Origin: an uncultured Sutterella sp.
GTDB lineage: Bacteria; Pseudomonadota; Gammaproteobacteria; Burkholderiales; Burkholderiaceae_F
Length of the DNA stretch: 12,935 bases
NCBI GenBank assembly: GCA_900552545.1
Contig: USAL01000049.1
Location: 1 to 12,935 of the forward strand
Direction of reading: 5' to 3'
The notes under the pieces were generated by a model, which saw nothing but the letters and a program-made list of their open reading frames with translations, ran no database searches and was not told where the DNA came from. Both the position numbers and the translations under genes were made by a program. This document shows, piece after piece, positions 7,063-12,935 of this stretch; position 1 is the stretch's first letter, and each line of letters opens with the position of its first letter.

Positions 7063-7263
7063 CCGGCCGAAGCCTGCAGCGGTGTTTGCAGAAGCGAAAA
7101 GAGCGCGGGATCTGCGGCTGCATATCGCGCATCGACATCTGCTGCGAGTGCTTCGGCTTCGCAAGGTGCTGTGTCAGCCGATGAGGTGGCCTCGCTTCGC
7201 CGCGAGGTTGAGGGATTGCGGCAGGACATCGCCTCCCTGCGTGAGGCTCTGAAGAAGGATTAA
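7063..7263 (+). pseudogene. In-frame continuation after TAG: Ser/Ala linker and coiled coil (66 aa)
   Basis: From 7063 the frame of the preceding small gene continues without a stop to TAA at 7261-7263. It begins PAEACSGVCRSEKS, passes through a Ser/Ala-rich linker (SAASASASQGAVS), and ends in a strong heptad segment: DEVASLRREVEGLRQDIA then SLREALKKD. Codon choice in the coiled-coil part is typical of the window. A cytoplasmic coiled coil after a membrane helix is a sensible single protein of 107 sense codons. So either the gene carries a nonsense mutation (CAG to TAG would do it), or TAG is read through, or this part is translated from an internal start; GTG at 7171 is possible but has poor spacing to AAGGTG. 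TAG ends three neighbouring genes, so general reassignment is unlikely. Confidence 0.5.
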
Positions 7264-7287
7264 AGAGTCGCAAGGGAAGCAAAGCAA

Positions 7288-7343
7288 GGGGAACCGTACG
7301 GTGCGCGCAGTCTGCGGCGGGCGCCGGCGGTTCCCGTTTTTTT
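7288..7343 (+). terminator. Strong intrinsic terminator after the small membrane/coiled-coil gene
   Basis: GGGAACCG (7289-7296) pairs perfectly with CGGTTCCC (7328-7335), followed by G and seven Ts (7337-7343). The 31-base loop is GC-rich and can fold further. It lies 25 bases after the TAA at 7263, not after the TAG at 7062, which supports 6937-7263 being one transcription unit. Confidence 0.85.
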
Positions 7344-7665
7344 GATTGAACAATCGTTTTTTCCTTCCTCACAATTCATGTTTCTGCGCCCTCCGGCATG
7401 GGCGGGAAGAGGATGCTCACCAATGCCTGCGCTGCGGCTCGGCTAGAATGGTGCCTGTTGAAAGAAGCCGGCGATTTTTGAAGAAAAACCGTACAGTGGA
7501 CGTCGATATCAGCGTGTCTGAGCCGACTCCTTGTTGGATCCGGTTTTTGCGATTTTTTCTTTCGTCGGCCGCAATCGTTTTCCTTTTCATCTTGTCCTTC
7601 TGGCTGTCTTCGCCCCTTCAGATGATGGGATGCGAAGAACCAACTGCAGGGAGCCTTCACTCGTC
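7344..7665 (+). other. Intergenic region and likely pyrD leader
   Basis: No gene is supported in these 322 bases. A frame open from 7346 encodes a hydrophobic patch but has low GC at third codon positions, runs out of frame into pyrD and has no ribosome site. CGGCTAGAATGG contains a plausible -10 hexamer TAGAAT at 7444-7449, though no good -35 precedes it. If used, the pyrD leader would be about 210 bases. GATTGAACAATC (7344-7355) is a small palindrome just after the terminator. Confidence 0.4.
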
Positions 7666-8706
7666 ATGCTCTACAAACTCATCCGCAGCCTGCTCTTTAA
7701 GCTCGATCCGGAAACCGCCCACCATCTCATCATGGGCAACATCGACTGGGCGGCCGCCACCAATCTCATTCGTCTGGTGTGCCCCAAGCCTTATCGCGCA
7801 CCGGTTGAGGTCATGGGGCTCAAGTTCCCCAACGCGGTGGGCCTTGCGGCCGGCATGGACAAGACGGGCGAGCACGTCTCCTCGCTCGGCGACCTGGGCT
7901 TCGGCCACATCGCGGCCGGGACGTTTACGCCGTACCCGCAGTCGGGCAATCCCAAGCCCCGTCTGTGGCGTCTGATTCCGGCCGAGGGCGTGATCAACCA
8001 CATGGGCTTCAACAACTGCGGCGCGGATCAGGCAATTGAAAACCTAAACAGCGCCCGGCCCTTCCGCGCCCAAGGCGGCATTCTTGGCATCAACATCGGC
8101 AAGCAGAACTCCACCCCGGTCGAGGATGCGCTTCCTGACTATCAAAAGTGCATGCAAAAGCTCTACGGAGTGGGCGACTACCTTGCGATTGACATCTCGT
8201 GCCCCAACACGCCGGGACTGACGCGCCTGCAGGAAGTCGACGCGCTTGAGCCGCTTGTGAAGGGCATTGCCGAAGAGCGCGACCGTCTCGCCGCCGAGTA
8301 CGGACGCCGCGTGCCGATTACGATCAAGATCGGCCCTGATCTTGCCGACGACACGATTCTCGCGATGAGCGATCTGTTCGTGAAGTATCAGATGGATGCC
8401 GTGACGGCCACCAACACCACCGTCTCGCGCGTGGGCGTTGCCGATCTTGAAAAGAGCAACAACCCGGGAGGCCTCTCGGGCAAGCCCCTCTTTGAGCGCT
8501 CGACCGAAGTCGTGCGCATTCTCGCAGACCACTTGAAGGGGGAACTCCCCATCTTCGCCGTGGGCGGCATCATCCGCGCCGACGACGCCGTGGCGAAGAT
8601 GCAGGCGGGCGCAAGCCTCGTGCAGCTCTACACGGGCTTCATCTACACGGGGCCTGAACTCATCACGCAGTGCGCCCGTGCAATCGCCGACTGGCAGAAG
8701 CGCTGA
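7666..8706 (+). CDS. pyrD: Dihydroorotate dehydrogenase (quinone), class 2
   Basis: PyrD oxidises dihydroorotate to orotate in pyrimidine synthesis, passing electrons through FMN to the quinone pool at the inner membrane. From the ATG at 7666 (AGGGAG about 12 bases upstream) it has 346 residues; E. coli PyrD has 336. The amphipathic N-terminus LYKLIRSLLFKLDPETAHH is the class 2 membrane-association region. Substrate and FMN residues are conserved: K66 in AAGMDKTGE, N111 and F115 in INHMGFNNCG, N181 in CPNTPGL, and N250/T251 in TATNTT. The catalytic loop is unusual. E. coli reads AINISSPNTPG, with N172 binding orotate and S175 as base; here it reads AIDISCPNTPG, so D176 and C179 replace them. 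Cys is the base in class 1 enzymes. The frame extends upstream to 7531, but that part does not match the family. Confidence 0.95.
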   Translation: MLYKLIRSLLFKLDPETAHHLIMGNIDWAAATNLIRLVCPKPYRAPVEVMGLKFPNAVGLAAGMDKTGEHVSSLGDLGFGHIAAGTFTPYPQSGNPKPRLWRLIPAEGVINHMGFNNCGADQAIENLNSARPFRAQGGILGINIGKQNSTPVEDALPDYQKCMQKLYGVGDYLAIDISCPNTPGLTRLQEVDALEPLVKGIAEERDRLAAEYGRRVPITIKIGPDLADDTILAMSDLFVKYQMDAVTATNTTVSRVGVADLEKSNNPGGLSGKPLFERSTEVVRILADHLKGELPIFAVGGIIRADDAVAKMQAGASLVQLYTGFIYTGPELITQCARAIADWQKR

Positions 8707-8733
8707 AAACAGGTTTTATAAGGGTGTGATACC

Positions 8734-8771
8734 AAAGAGCTTCGGGATGTTTTTCCCGGAGCTCTTTTTTT
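8734..8771 (+). terminator. Strong intrinsic terminator after pyrD
   Basis: AAAGAGCTTCGGG (8734-8746) pairs with CCCGGAGCTCTTT (8755-8767) over 13 bp with one G-U, an 8-base loop, and a run of seven Ts (8765-8771). It begins 28 bases after the pyrD stop. The amidohydrolase converges on it; on the minus strand the stem has only a short T run, so it is mainly a rightward terminator. Confidence 0.92.
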
Positions 8772-8793
8772 CGGGCGTTTTCTGACGCCGTTT

Positions 8794-10209
8794 CTAGGGC
8801 TGGCAGACGAAGCGCCGCCGGAAGCTTTCCGGTGCCAGAGGCTTTTTGACGACATGCGCAATGCCGCGCTTTTGAAGTGCCTTGGCGCCGCGCTCGTCGC
8901 AGATGATGGTCGTGCCGTGTCCCATGAGAACGCCGTCCTTCATGATCACCTTGCCGGCGACGATCGTTGCTGCGGCCTTTCGATTTTCAACGTCAATCAC
9001 GGTGACGTCGCCGTCGGCTCCCGCCGAGAGGTGTCCCTTGGCGGGAAGCCCCAATGCGCGGGCACCGGCAAGGCTAGCCTTCGCGACGAATTCGGAAAGC
9101 GTAAGCGCACCGAAGAGCACGAGCAGCATGCCGTTTTCAACGATCACGTTTCTCGGGTAGGAGCCTCCATCGGTGGAGAAGGCGTCGACCACGAAGCTCT
9201 TGTCCTCGCGCTTTGCGGTTGCCAGCAGAAAGCGGCTTTCGGCCGGGTTGACGGCAAAGCTGCCCACGGTAATCGTCTTTCTTTCCTTCCAGTAGCGTAC
9301 GGCCTCAGGGCCGTAGATGAGGCGTCCGATGCGTCCGTCGTCGGCAAGAACCCCGGCGCGCCCTTCGAAAATGGCCGCTTCCAGTCCCGCCGCCGTCGCC
9401 TCGTATCCCAGACGCCTGAGGCACGTCTTCGTGACCTCGGTGGCGGGAACGCCGTTTTCGATCGTCAGCCGCGTGCCGTTCAGAGGCGACAGATAGGACT
9501 CGGAAAAAATCTGCGGGTGCGACTTCAAAAGGTCGATCGCTTCAAGTGCTTCGTCGACCACCGGCCGCACCTTGCCGCGGCAGTAGCTGTTGATGTGGGC
9601 GATGTGAAGAAACTTTCCGTCGGCTGCTTCAACCGCATCGCGCATGCCTTCGATATCCGAGCCGTGCACGGTATTGCCGACGTGCCAGCCGACCCAGGCG
9701 CGGGCTTTGGCGGCCTCCTCAATGAAGCCAGCGCTGATGTCGAGATCCATCGGGAAGTGTCCGCCGAGAAGCTTGATGCCGATGCCGCCCGCCTCGAGCG
9801 TCTTTTCGATGAAAGATCTGCGCTCTGCGGCATCCGGGCGCGAGGAACTCAACGTCATGCCGGCGCGTGCGGCCTCAAGAATGGCCATGTTGATGCCCGA
9901 GCCGCTCGTGGGGATGGACTCAAGGATGTTTTCGAGGGGGCCGGCCATGTCAAGAACCGTGGTGACGCCGGCCAGAGCCACCATGCGCTGCGCGTGCGGG
10001 TGGCCGAGGACGGTGCGCAGATGCGCGTGCATGTCGATGACGCCGGGCATCACGACCTTGCCGCGGGCGTCGAGAACTTCAGCTCTTGCAGCGTCAATGC
10101 CTGCCGCGACGCGCTCGATTCTGCCGGCTTCAATGAGAACGTCGGCTGTTCCGTCAAGGTTGTTCAAGGGATCGACAACGCGTCCGCCTGCGATCAGAAG
10201 CCTAGTCAT
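8794..10209 (-). CDS. Metal-dependent amidohydrolase (dihydroorotase/D-aminoacylase-like), substrate unknown
   Basis: The start at ATG 10209 is set by GGGAGG with a 6-base spacer; the product has 471 residues. The frame extends 33 codons further up without a ribosome site. The fold is the composite amidohydrolase type: an N-terminal beta segment (LLIAGGRVVDP), then metal ligands HAH (61-63), a candidate carboxylated lysine K146 in GIGIKLLGGHFP, histidines H176 and H183 (HVGNTVHG), LHIAHINSYCRG with H202 and H205, a catalytic-type aspartate D347 in STDGG, and the C-terminal GHLSAGADGDVTVID returning to the beta domain. This suits a cytoplasmic enzyme hydrolysing an amide or cyclic amide. Convergence on pyrD does not make it a PyrC: the active-site spacing and HINSYCRG differ. 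A terminator separates it from feoB upstream, so it is probably monocistronic. Confidence 0.85.
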   Translation of the reverse strand: MTRLLIAGGRVVDPLNNLDGTADVLIEAGRIERVAAGIDAARAEVLDARGKVVMPGVIDMHAHLRTVLGHPHAQRMVALAGVTTVLDMAGPLENILESIPTSGSGINMAILEAARAGMTLSSSRPDAAERRSFIEKTLEAGGIGIKLLGGHFPMDLDISAGFIEEAAKARAWVGWHVGNTVHGSDIEGMRDAVEAADGKFLHIAHINSYCRGKVRPVVDEALEAIDLLKSHPQIFSESYLSPLNGTRLTIENGVPATEVTKTCLRRLGYEATAAGLEAAIFEGRAGVLADDGRIGRLIYGPEAVRYWKERKTITVGSFAVNPAESRFLLATAKREDKSFVVDAFSTDGGSYPRNVIVENGMLLVLFGALTLSEFVAKASLAGARALGLPAKGHLSAGADGDVTVIDVENRKAAATIVAGKVIMKDGVLMGHGTTIICDERGAKALQKRGIAHVVKKPLAPESFRRRFVCQP

Positions 10210-10591
10210 GACTGCCTCCCTGTAAAGGTCTGTTGGGTTGATGTTCGCAAGGATGTCCTGGATGGCGTCCCGAGACGGGCCCGGGCGCTGATCGGGGCAT
10301 CGTGCCAATGAATAGCCGGAAATAGGATACTGCCGACGCAGGGAAGTTTGACTGCGTGCCGGGATGCGGAAAACGCGGATTGGGATTCAGGTCGGTTCGA
10401 CGTGATGCGCCAAAGGCTGAAGGAGGCAGTAGTTTCCATGCCAGAGCTCCAGACGCCATGGTGTTTTCCCAGAGACAATCCTGTCGTCCTGACTGGGCGG
10501 CAGGAAATTCGGATTCTCCGGCTCTTGGTGGAAACTTCTTGAGGCTTTGTTGGAGAAAAAAGGCAAGGGCGCAGGAATGGTTCCTAGCATC
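10210..10591 (-). other. Intergenic region upstream of the amidohydrolase
   Basis: About 380 bases between the feo terminator and the amidohydrolase start hold no gene that I can support; frames crossing it are composition-driven. On the minus strand TATCCT (10329-10324) is a weak -10 candidate about 115 bases before the start codon, without a good -35. ACGCAG (10336-10341) and CTGCGT (10352-10357) form a 6-bp inverted repeat next to it that could be an operator. Confidence 0.4.
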
Positions 10592-10633
10592 AAAACGAAA
10601 CCGCCCCGGCTCGAAATTTCGAACGAGGCGGTT
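10592..10633 (-). terminator. Intrinsic terminator of the feo operon
   Basis: Reading the minus strand, AACCGC followed by CTCG (within 10633-10624) pairs with CGAG and GCGGTT (within 10613-10599), with a bulge on the 3' arm, and TTTCGTTTT follows. It sits 22 bases beyond the TGA that ends the Cys-rich gene at 10656. Confidence 0.7.
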
Positions 10634-10655
10634 GAACAGAGGTAGTCGGATGGCT

Positions 10656-10901
10656 TCAGTTTCTGCGCTTCTGATGAAACGCAATCGGTTGCTCGCGTGG
10701 CGCGGTACAGCCGCAGGAAGTCGGCGTCTTCGCGGCTTCTGAAGTTTTCGAAGTACGCCTGACCGCGCTCGTCGTGCAGCAGGCGCTTGAGCCGCATGTT
10801 TTGCACTCGCCGCATCCCGTGCCGCCGCGGCGCATACGCCAGAGCGCAGCCGCAACGACGGCAACGAGGATGAGGACGACGATCCAGCTTGCAGTGTTCA
10901 T
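10656..10901 (-). CDS. FeoB-associated Cys-rich membrane protein
   Basis: The 81-residue product starts at ATG 10901, with GGAG 6 bases upstream and only 11 bases after the feoB stop, so it is co-transcribed with feoB. It has a transmembrane helix at about 6-21 (WIVVLILVAVVAAALW), basic residues on the inner side, then CGECKTC (C30, C33, C36) and further Cys at 41, 42, 63 and 65. This matches the small FeoB-associated family (Pfam FeoB_associated), thought to help ferrous iron uptake by binding iron or assembling FeoB. Such proteins usually end soon after the first Cys cluster. Here the tail is longer, and the alternative frame starting at ATG 10797 is more protein-like over the same bases (LLHDERGQAYFENFRSRED). 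A 1-base shift at the AAAA run 10802-10799 would join the two. The C-terminus is therefore uncertain. Confidence 0.75.
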   Translation of the reverse strand: MNTASWIVVLILVAVVAAALWRMRRGGTGCGECKTCGSSACCTTSAVRRTSKTSEAAKTPTSCGCTAPREQPIAFHQKRRN

Positions 10902-10912
10902 GGGGGTCTCCG

Positions 10913-12935
10913 TTAAAAGCCCAAAAGGCTCCCCGCAGTGTAGACGACGTAGCCGGCAATCCAGGCGACGACGCACTGAGCAACAACGACAACGCTCGCC
11001 CACCAGCCGCCTAGCTCTCGCTTGATGGTGGCGATGGCCGCCACGCACGGCGTATAAAGCAGGCAGAACACGAGAAGCGCCAGTGCCGCCAGAGGCGTGA
11101 GCACCGCCGCGATCGCCGAGGTTGAGCCAAAGAGCACCGAAATCGTGCTCACGACGCTTTCCTTGGCCATGAAGCCGCTGATGAGCGAGGTCGTGATGCG
11201 CCAGTCGTCAAAGCCCAGCGGCGCAAAGACGGGCGAGATCCATCCGGCCACCACCGCAAGCATGCTCGACTGCGAGTCGGGCGTCGGGTTGAAGTGAAAG
11301 TCAAAGCTCTGCAGGAACCAGATGATGATGGTGGCAATGAAGATCACCGTAAAGGCGCGCTCGATAAAGTCCTTGGCCTTTTCCCACAGCAACTGCAGGA
11401 CGTTCTTCGCGCCCGGCATGCGGTAGTTCGGCAGTTCCATCACGAAGGGCACTGCTTCGCCCTTGAAAAGGGTGCTGCGCATCAGAAGGCCCATCAGGAT
11501 CGCCACAATGATGCCCGTGAAATAAAGCCCCACCATCACCAGCGCCCCGTTGCCGGGGAAAAACGCCGCTGTAAAGAAGGCGTAGATCGGAAGCTTTGCC
11601 GAGCAGCTCATGTAGGGCGTGAGCAAAATCGTCATCTTGCGGTCCCGCTCGGAAGGAAGCGTGCGGCTTGCCATGACGCCAGGCACTGTACAGCCAAAGC
11701 CGATCAGCATCGGCACGATGCTGCGGCCCGAGAGGCCGATCTTTCGCAACAGCGTATCCATCACGAACGCCACGCGCGCCATGTAGCCGCTATCTTCCAG
11801 GAACGATAGGAAGAAAAAGAGCGTCACGATCGTGGGCAGAAAACTCAGTACGCTTCCTACGCCGTTGAAGATGCCGTCGATGATGAGCGAGTGCAATGAT
11901 GCATTAACTTCAGCGGCCGTGAGCGCGGCGTCGGTCCAGTCGGTGAGTCTGCCGATCAGAAAGTCCAGTCCGTCCTGCAGCCAGACGCCGATCACGTTGA
12001 AGGTGAGCCAGAAGACGAGCGCCATGATGGCAATGAAGGACGGAATAGCCGTGTATTTGCCGGTGAGCACGCGGTCGATTTCAAGGCTTCGGATGTGCTC
12101 GCGGCTCACGTGCGGGCGCACCACGGTCTGGCTGCAGATGCGTTCGATGAAGGCAAAACGCATGTCGGCCATGGCCGCGGCCCGGTCCAGACCGCGCTCG
12201 GCCTCCATTTGCTTCAAGATGTGCTCGATCGTGGCCTTTTCGTTGTCGTCAAGCTCAAGCTGATCGAGGATGAGCTGGTCGCCTTCGGCGATCTTGCTTG
12301 CGGCAAAGCGCAGCGGAATGTCCGCGCGCCGCGCATGGTCCTCGATGATGTGCATGATGCCGTGCAGGCAGCGGTGCACCGCGCCGCCGTTGTCGCTTGC
12401 GTCGCAGAAGTCTTGCACGGCTGTTTTTTCCTGGTACTGGGCGATGTGCAGCACGTGGTCGATGAGCTCTCCGATGCCTTCGCCCTTGGCCGCGGCAATG
12501 GGCACGACCGGAAGTCCGAGAAGGGCTTCCATTTCGTTGACGCGTACCGAGCCGCCGTTGGCGAGCACCTCGTCCATCATGTTGAGCGCGAGCACCATCG
12601 GGCGATCAAGCTCCATCAACTGCATCGTGAGATAGAGGTTGCGCTCGATGTTGGTTGCATCAATGATGTTGATGATTGCCTTGGGGTGTTCCTTGAGGAT
12701 GAATTCGCGCGTGACGATCTCTTCATTCGTGTAGGGCGACAGCGAATAGATGCCGGGCAGATCAGTCACAAGCGCATCGGGGTGTCCGATGATGCGGCCG
12801 TCCTTGCGGTCGACCGTGACGCCCGGGAAGTTGCCCACGTGCTGGTTGGAGCCTGTGAGGCGGTTAAAGAGCGTCGTCTTGCCGCAGTTCTGGTTGCAGG
12901 CAAGAACCAGCGTGAGCTCGGTACCCTCAGGAAGG
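10913..12935 (-). CDS. feoB: Ferrous iron transporter FeoB (5' end outside window)
   Basis: FeoB carries Fe(II) across the inner membrane and has an N-terminal G protein. About 673 residues are visible from the right edge, out of roughly 700-770. Numbering from the edge, G1 is CNQNCGKT (13-20), the switch I region is GNFPGVTVDRK, G3 is DLPG (58-61), G4 is NMMD (118-121), and G5 lies near IAAAKG (146-151). The GDI helical domain follows. The membrane part carries both Gate motifs: SGYMARVAFVMD with GRSIVPMLIGFGCTVPG, and YMSCSAKLPIYAFF. The C-terminal helices end in LLYTPCVAAIATIKRELGG. The first Gly of G1 is Cys here. Sequence features such as SNQHVGNFPGVTVDRKDG and LTGKYTAIP recall Firmicutes FeoB. 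Any feoA would lie upstream, outside the window. Confidence 0.97.
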   Translation of the reverse strand, partial: LPEGTELTLVLACNQNCGKTTLFNRLTGSNQHVGNFPGVTVDRKDGRIIGHPDALVTDLPGIYSLSPYTNEEIVTREFILKEHPKAIINIIDATNIERNLYLTMQLMELDRPMVLALNMMDEVLANGGSVRVNEMEALLGLPVVPIAAAKGEGIGELIDHVLHIAQYQEKTAVQDFCDASDNGGAVHRCLHGIMHIIEDHARRADIPLRFAASKIAEGDQLILDQLELDDNEKATIEHILKQMEAERGLDRAAAMADMRFAFIERICSQTVVRPHVSREHIRSLEIDRVLTGKYTAIPSFIAIMALVFWLTFNVIGVWLQDGLDFLIGRLTDWTDAALTAAEVNASLHSLIIDGIFNGVGSVLSFLPTIVTLFFFLSFLEDSGYMARVAFVMDTLLRKIGLSGRSIVPMLIGFGCTVPGVMASRTLPSERDRKMTILLTPYMSCSAKLPIYAFFTAAFFPGNGALVMVGLYFTGIIVAILMGLLMRSTLFKGEAVPFVMELPNYRMPGAKNVLQLLWEKAKDFIERAFTVIFIATIIIWFLQSFDFHFNPTPDSQSSMLAVVAGWISPVFAPLGFDDWRITTSLISGFMAKESVVSTISVLFGSTSAIAAVLTPLAALALLVFCLLYTPCVAAIATIKRELGGWWASVVVVAQCVVAWIAGYVVYTAGSLLGF

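Noticed and set aside
6937..7263. Genome-wide recoding of TAG as an explanation for the split gene
   Set aside because: TAG is the terminal stop of the helicase, mntP and amidohydrolase genes in this window, so a general reassignment does not fit.
7346..7975. A rightward ORF with a hydrophobic segment before pyrD
   Set aside because: Low third-position GC, no ribosome site and a long out-of-frame overlap with pyrD make it a chance frame.
8794..10209. Calling the amidohydrolase pyrC because it converges on pyrD
   Set aside because: The active-site motifs and length do not match a dihydroorotase that I can recognise, and the genes are not co-transcribed.
8854..10311. A 485-codon rightward ORF covering the whole amidohydrolase gene
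   Set aside because: It is antisense to a gene with full catalytic motifs and a good ribosome site. Its product has no family-like pattern and is explained by high-GC codon bias in the opposite frame.
1..12935. Defence system, prophage, transposon or CRISPR array
   Set aside because: I saw no transposase, integrase, Cas gene, regular spacer repeats or terminal inverted repeats. The helicase and XRE genes alone do not make a defence locus.

Overview
The window reads as chromosomal DNA of a GC-rich proteobacterium. I infer a betaproteobacterium, possibly Sutterellaceae-like, from three things: a class 2 (quinone-type) PyrD, a YoaA/DinG helicase of proteobacterial type, and a secreted Cys-pair protein of a kind I know from Burkholderiales. 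This is pattern recognition, not a database result. There is no mobile element, CRISPR array, tRNA or rRNA. The FeoB and its small Cys-rich partner look more like the Firmicutes type and may be an old acquisition.

Layout, left to right. (1) 1-740, minus: 5' part of an MdtG-like MFS efflux transporter, cut by the window edge. (2) 741-1194: divergent intergenic region with a repeat/palindrome cluster. (3) 1195-1908, plus: secreted, highly charged helical protein with one Cys pair. (4) 2178-4424, plus: iron-sulphur DinG/YoaA helicase with an acidic insertion. It converges on (5) 4484-4822, minus: a small XRE regulator resembling HipB-type antitoxins but with no toxin beside it. (6) 5100-5756, plus: coiled-coil/low-complexity protein of unknown function, converging on (7) 5825-6421, minus: MntP manganese exporter. 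About 150 bases upstream of mntP is a folded leader (6571-6646) that resembles a degenerate yybP-ykoY manganese riboswitch. (8) 6937-7263, plus: a small gene too short for ordinary ORF calling. It encodes a 41-residue Gly/Phe-rich membrane peptide, then TAG, then 66 further in-frame codons ending in a heptad coiled coil, then a strong terminator. (9) 7666-8706, plus: pyrD, closed by a strong terminator, with two substitutions in the active-site loop (Asp for Asn, Cys for Ser). (10) 8794-10209, minus: metal-dependent amidohydrolase of unknown substrate. (11) 10592-12935, minus: end of a feo operon: feoB (its 5' end is outside the window), a 12-base gap including feoB's stop region, a Cys-rich FeoB-associated membrane protein, and a terminator. 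The 3' half of the Cys-rich gene carries a second, more protein-like reading frame.

The genes are mostly single housekeeping or metal-homeostasis units separated by terminators. Iron uptake (feoB) and manganese export (mntP) are both present, but I see no shared pathway. I do not see a clear new multi-gene system. The best leads are the in-frame amber in the small membrane/coiled-coil gene, the dual-frame region after feoB, the altered PyrD active-site loop and the mntP leader.
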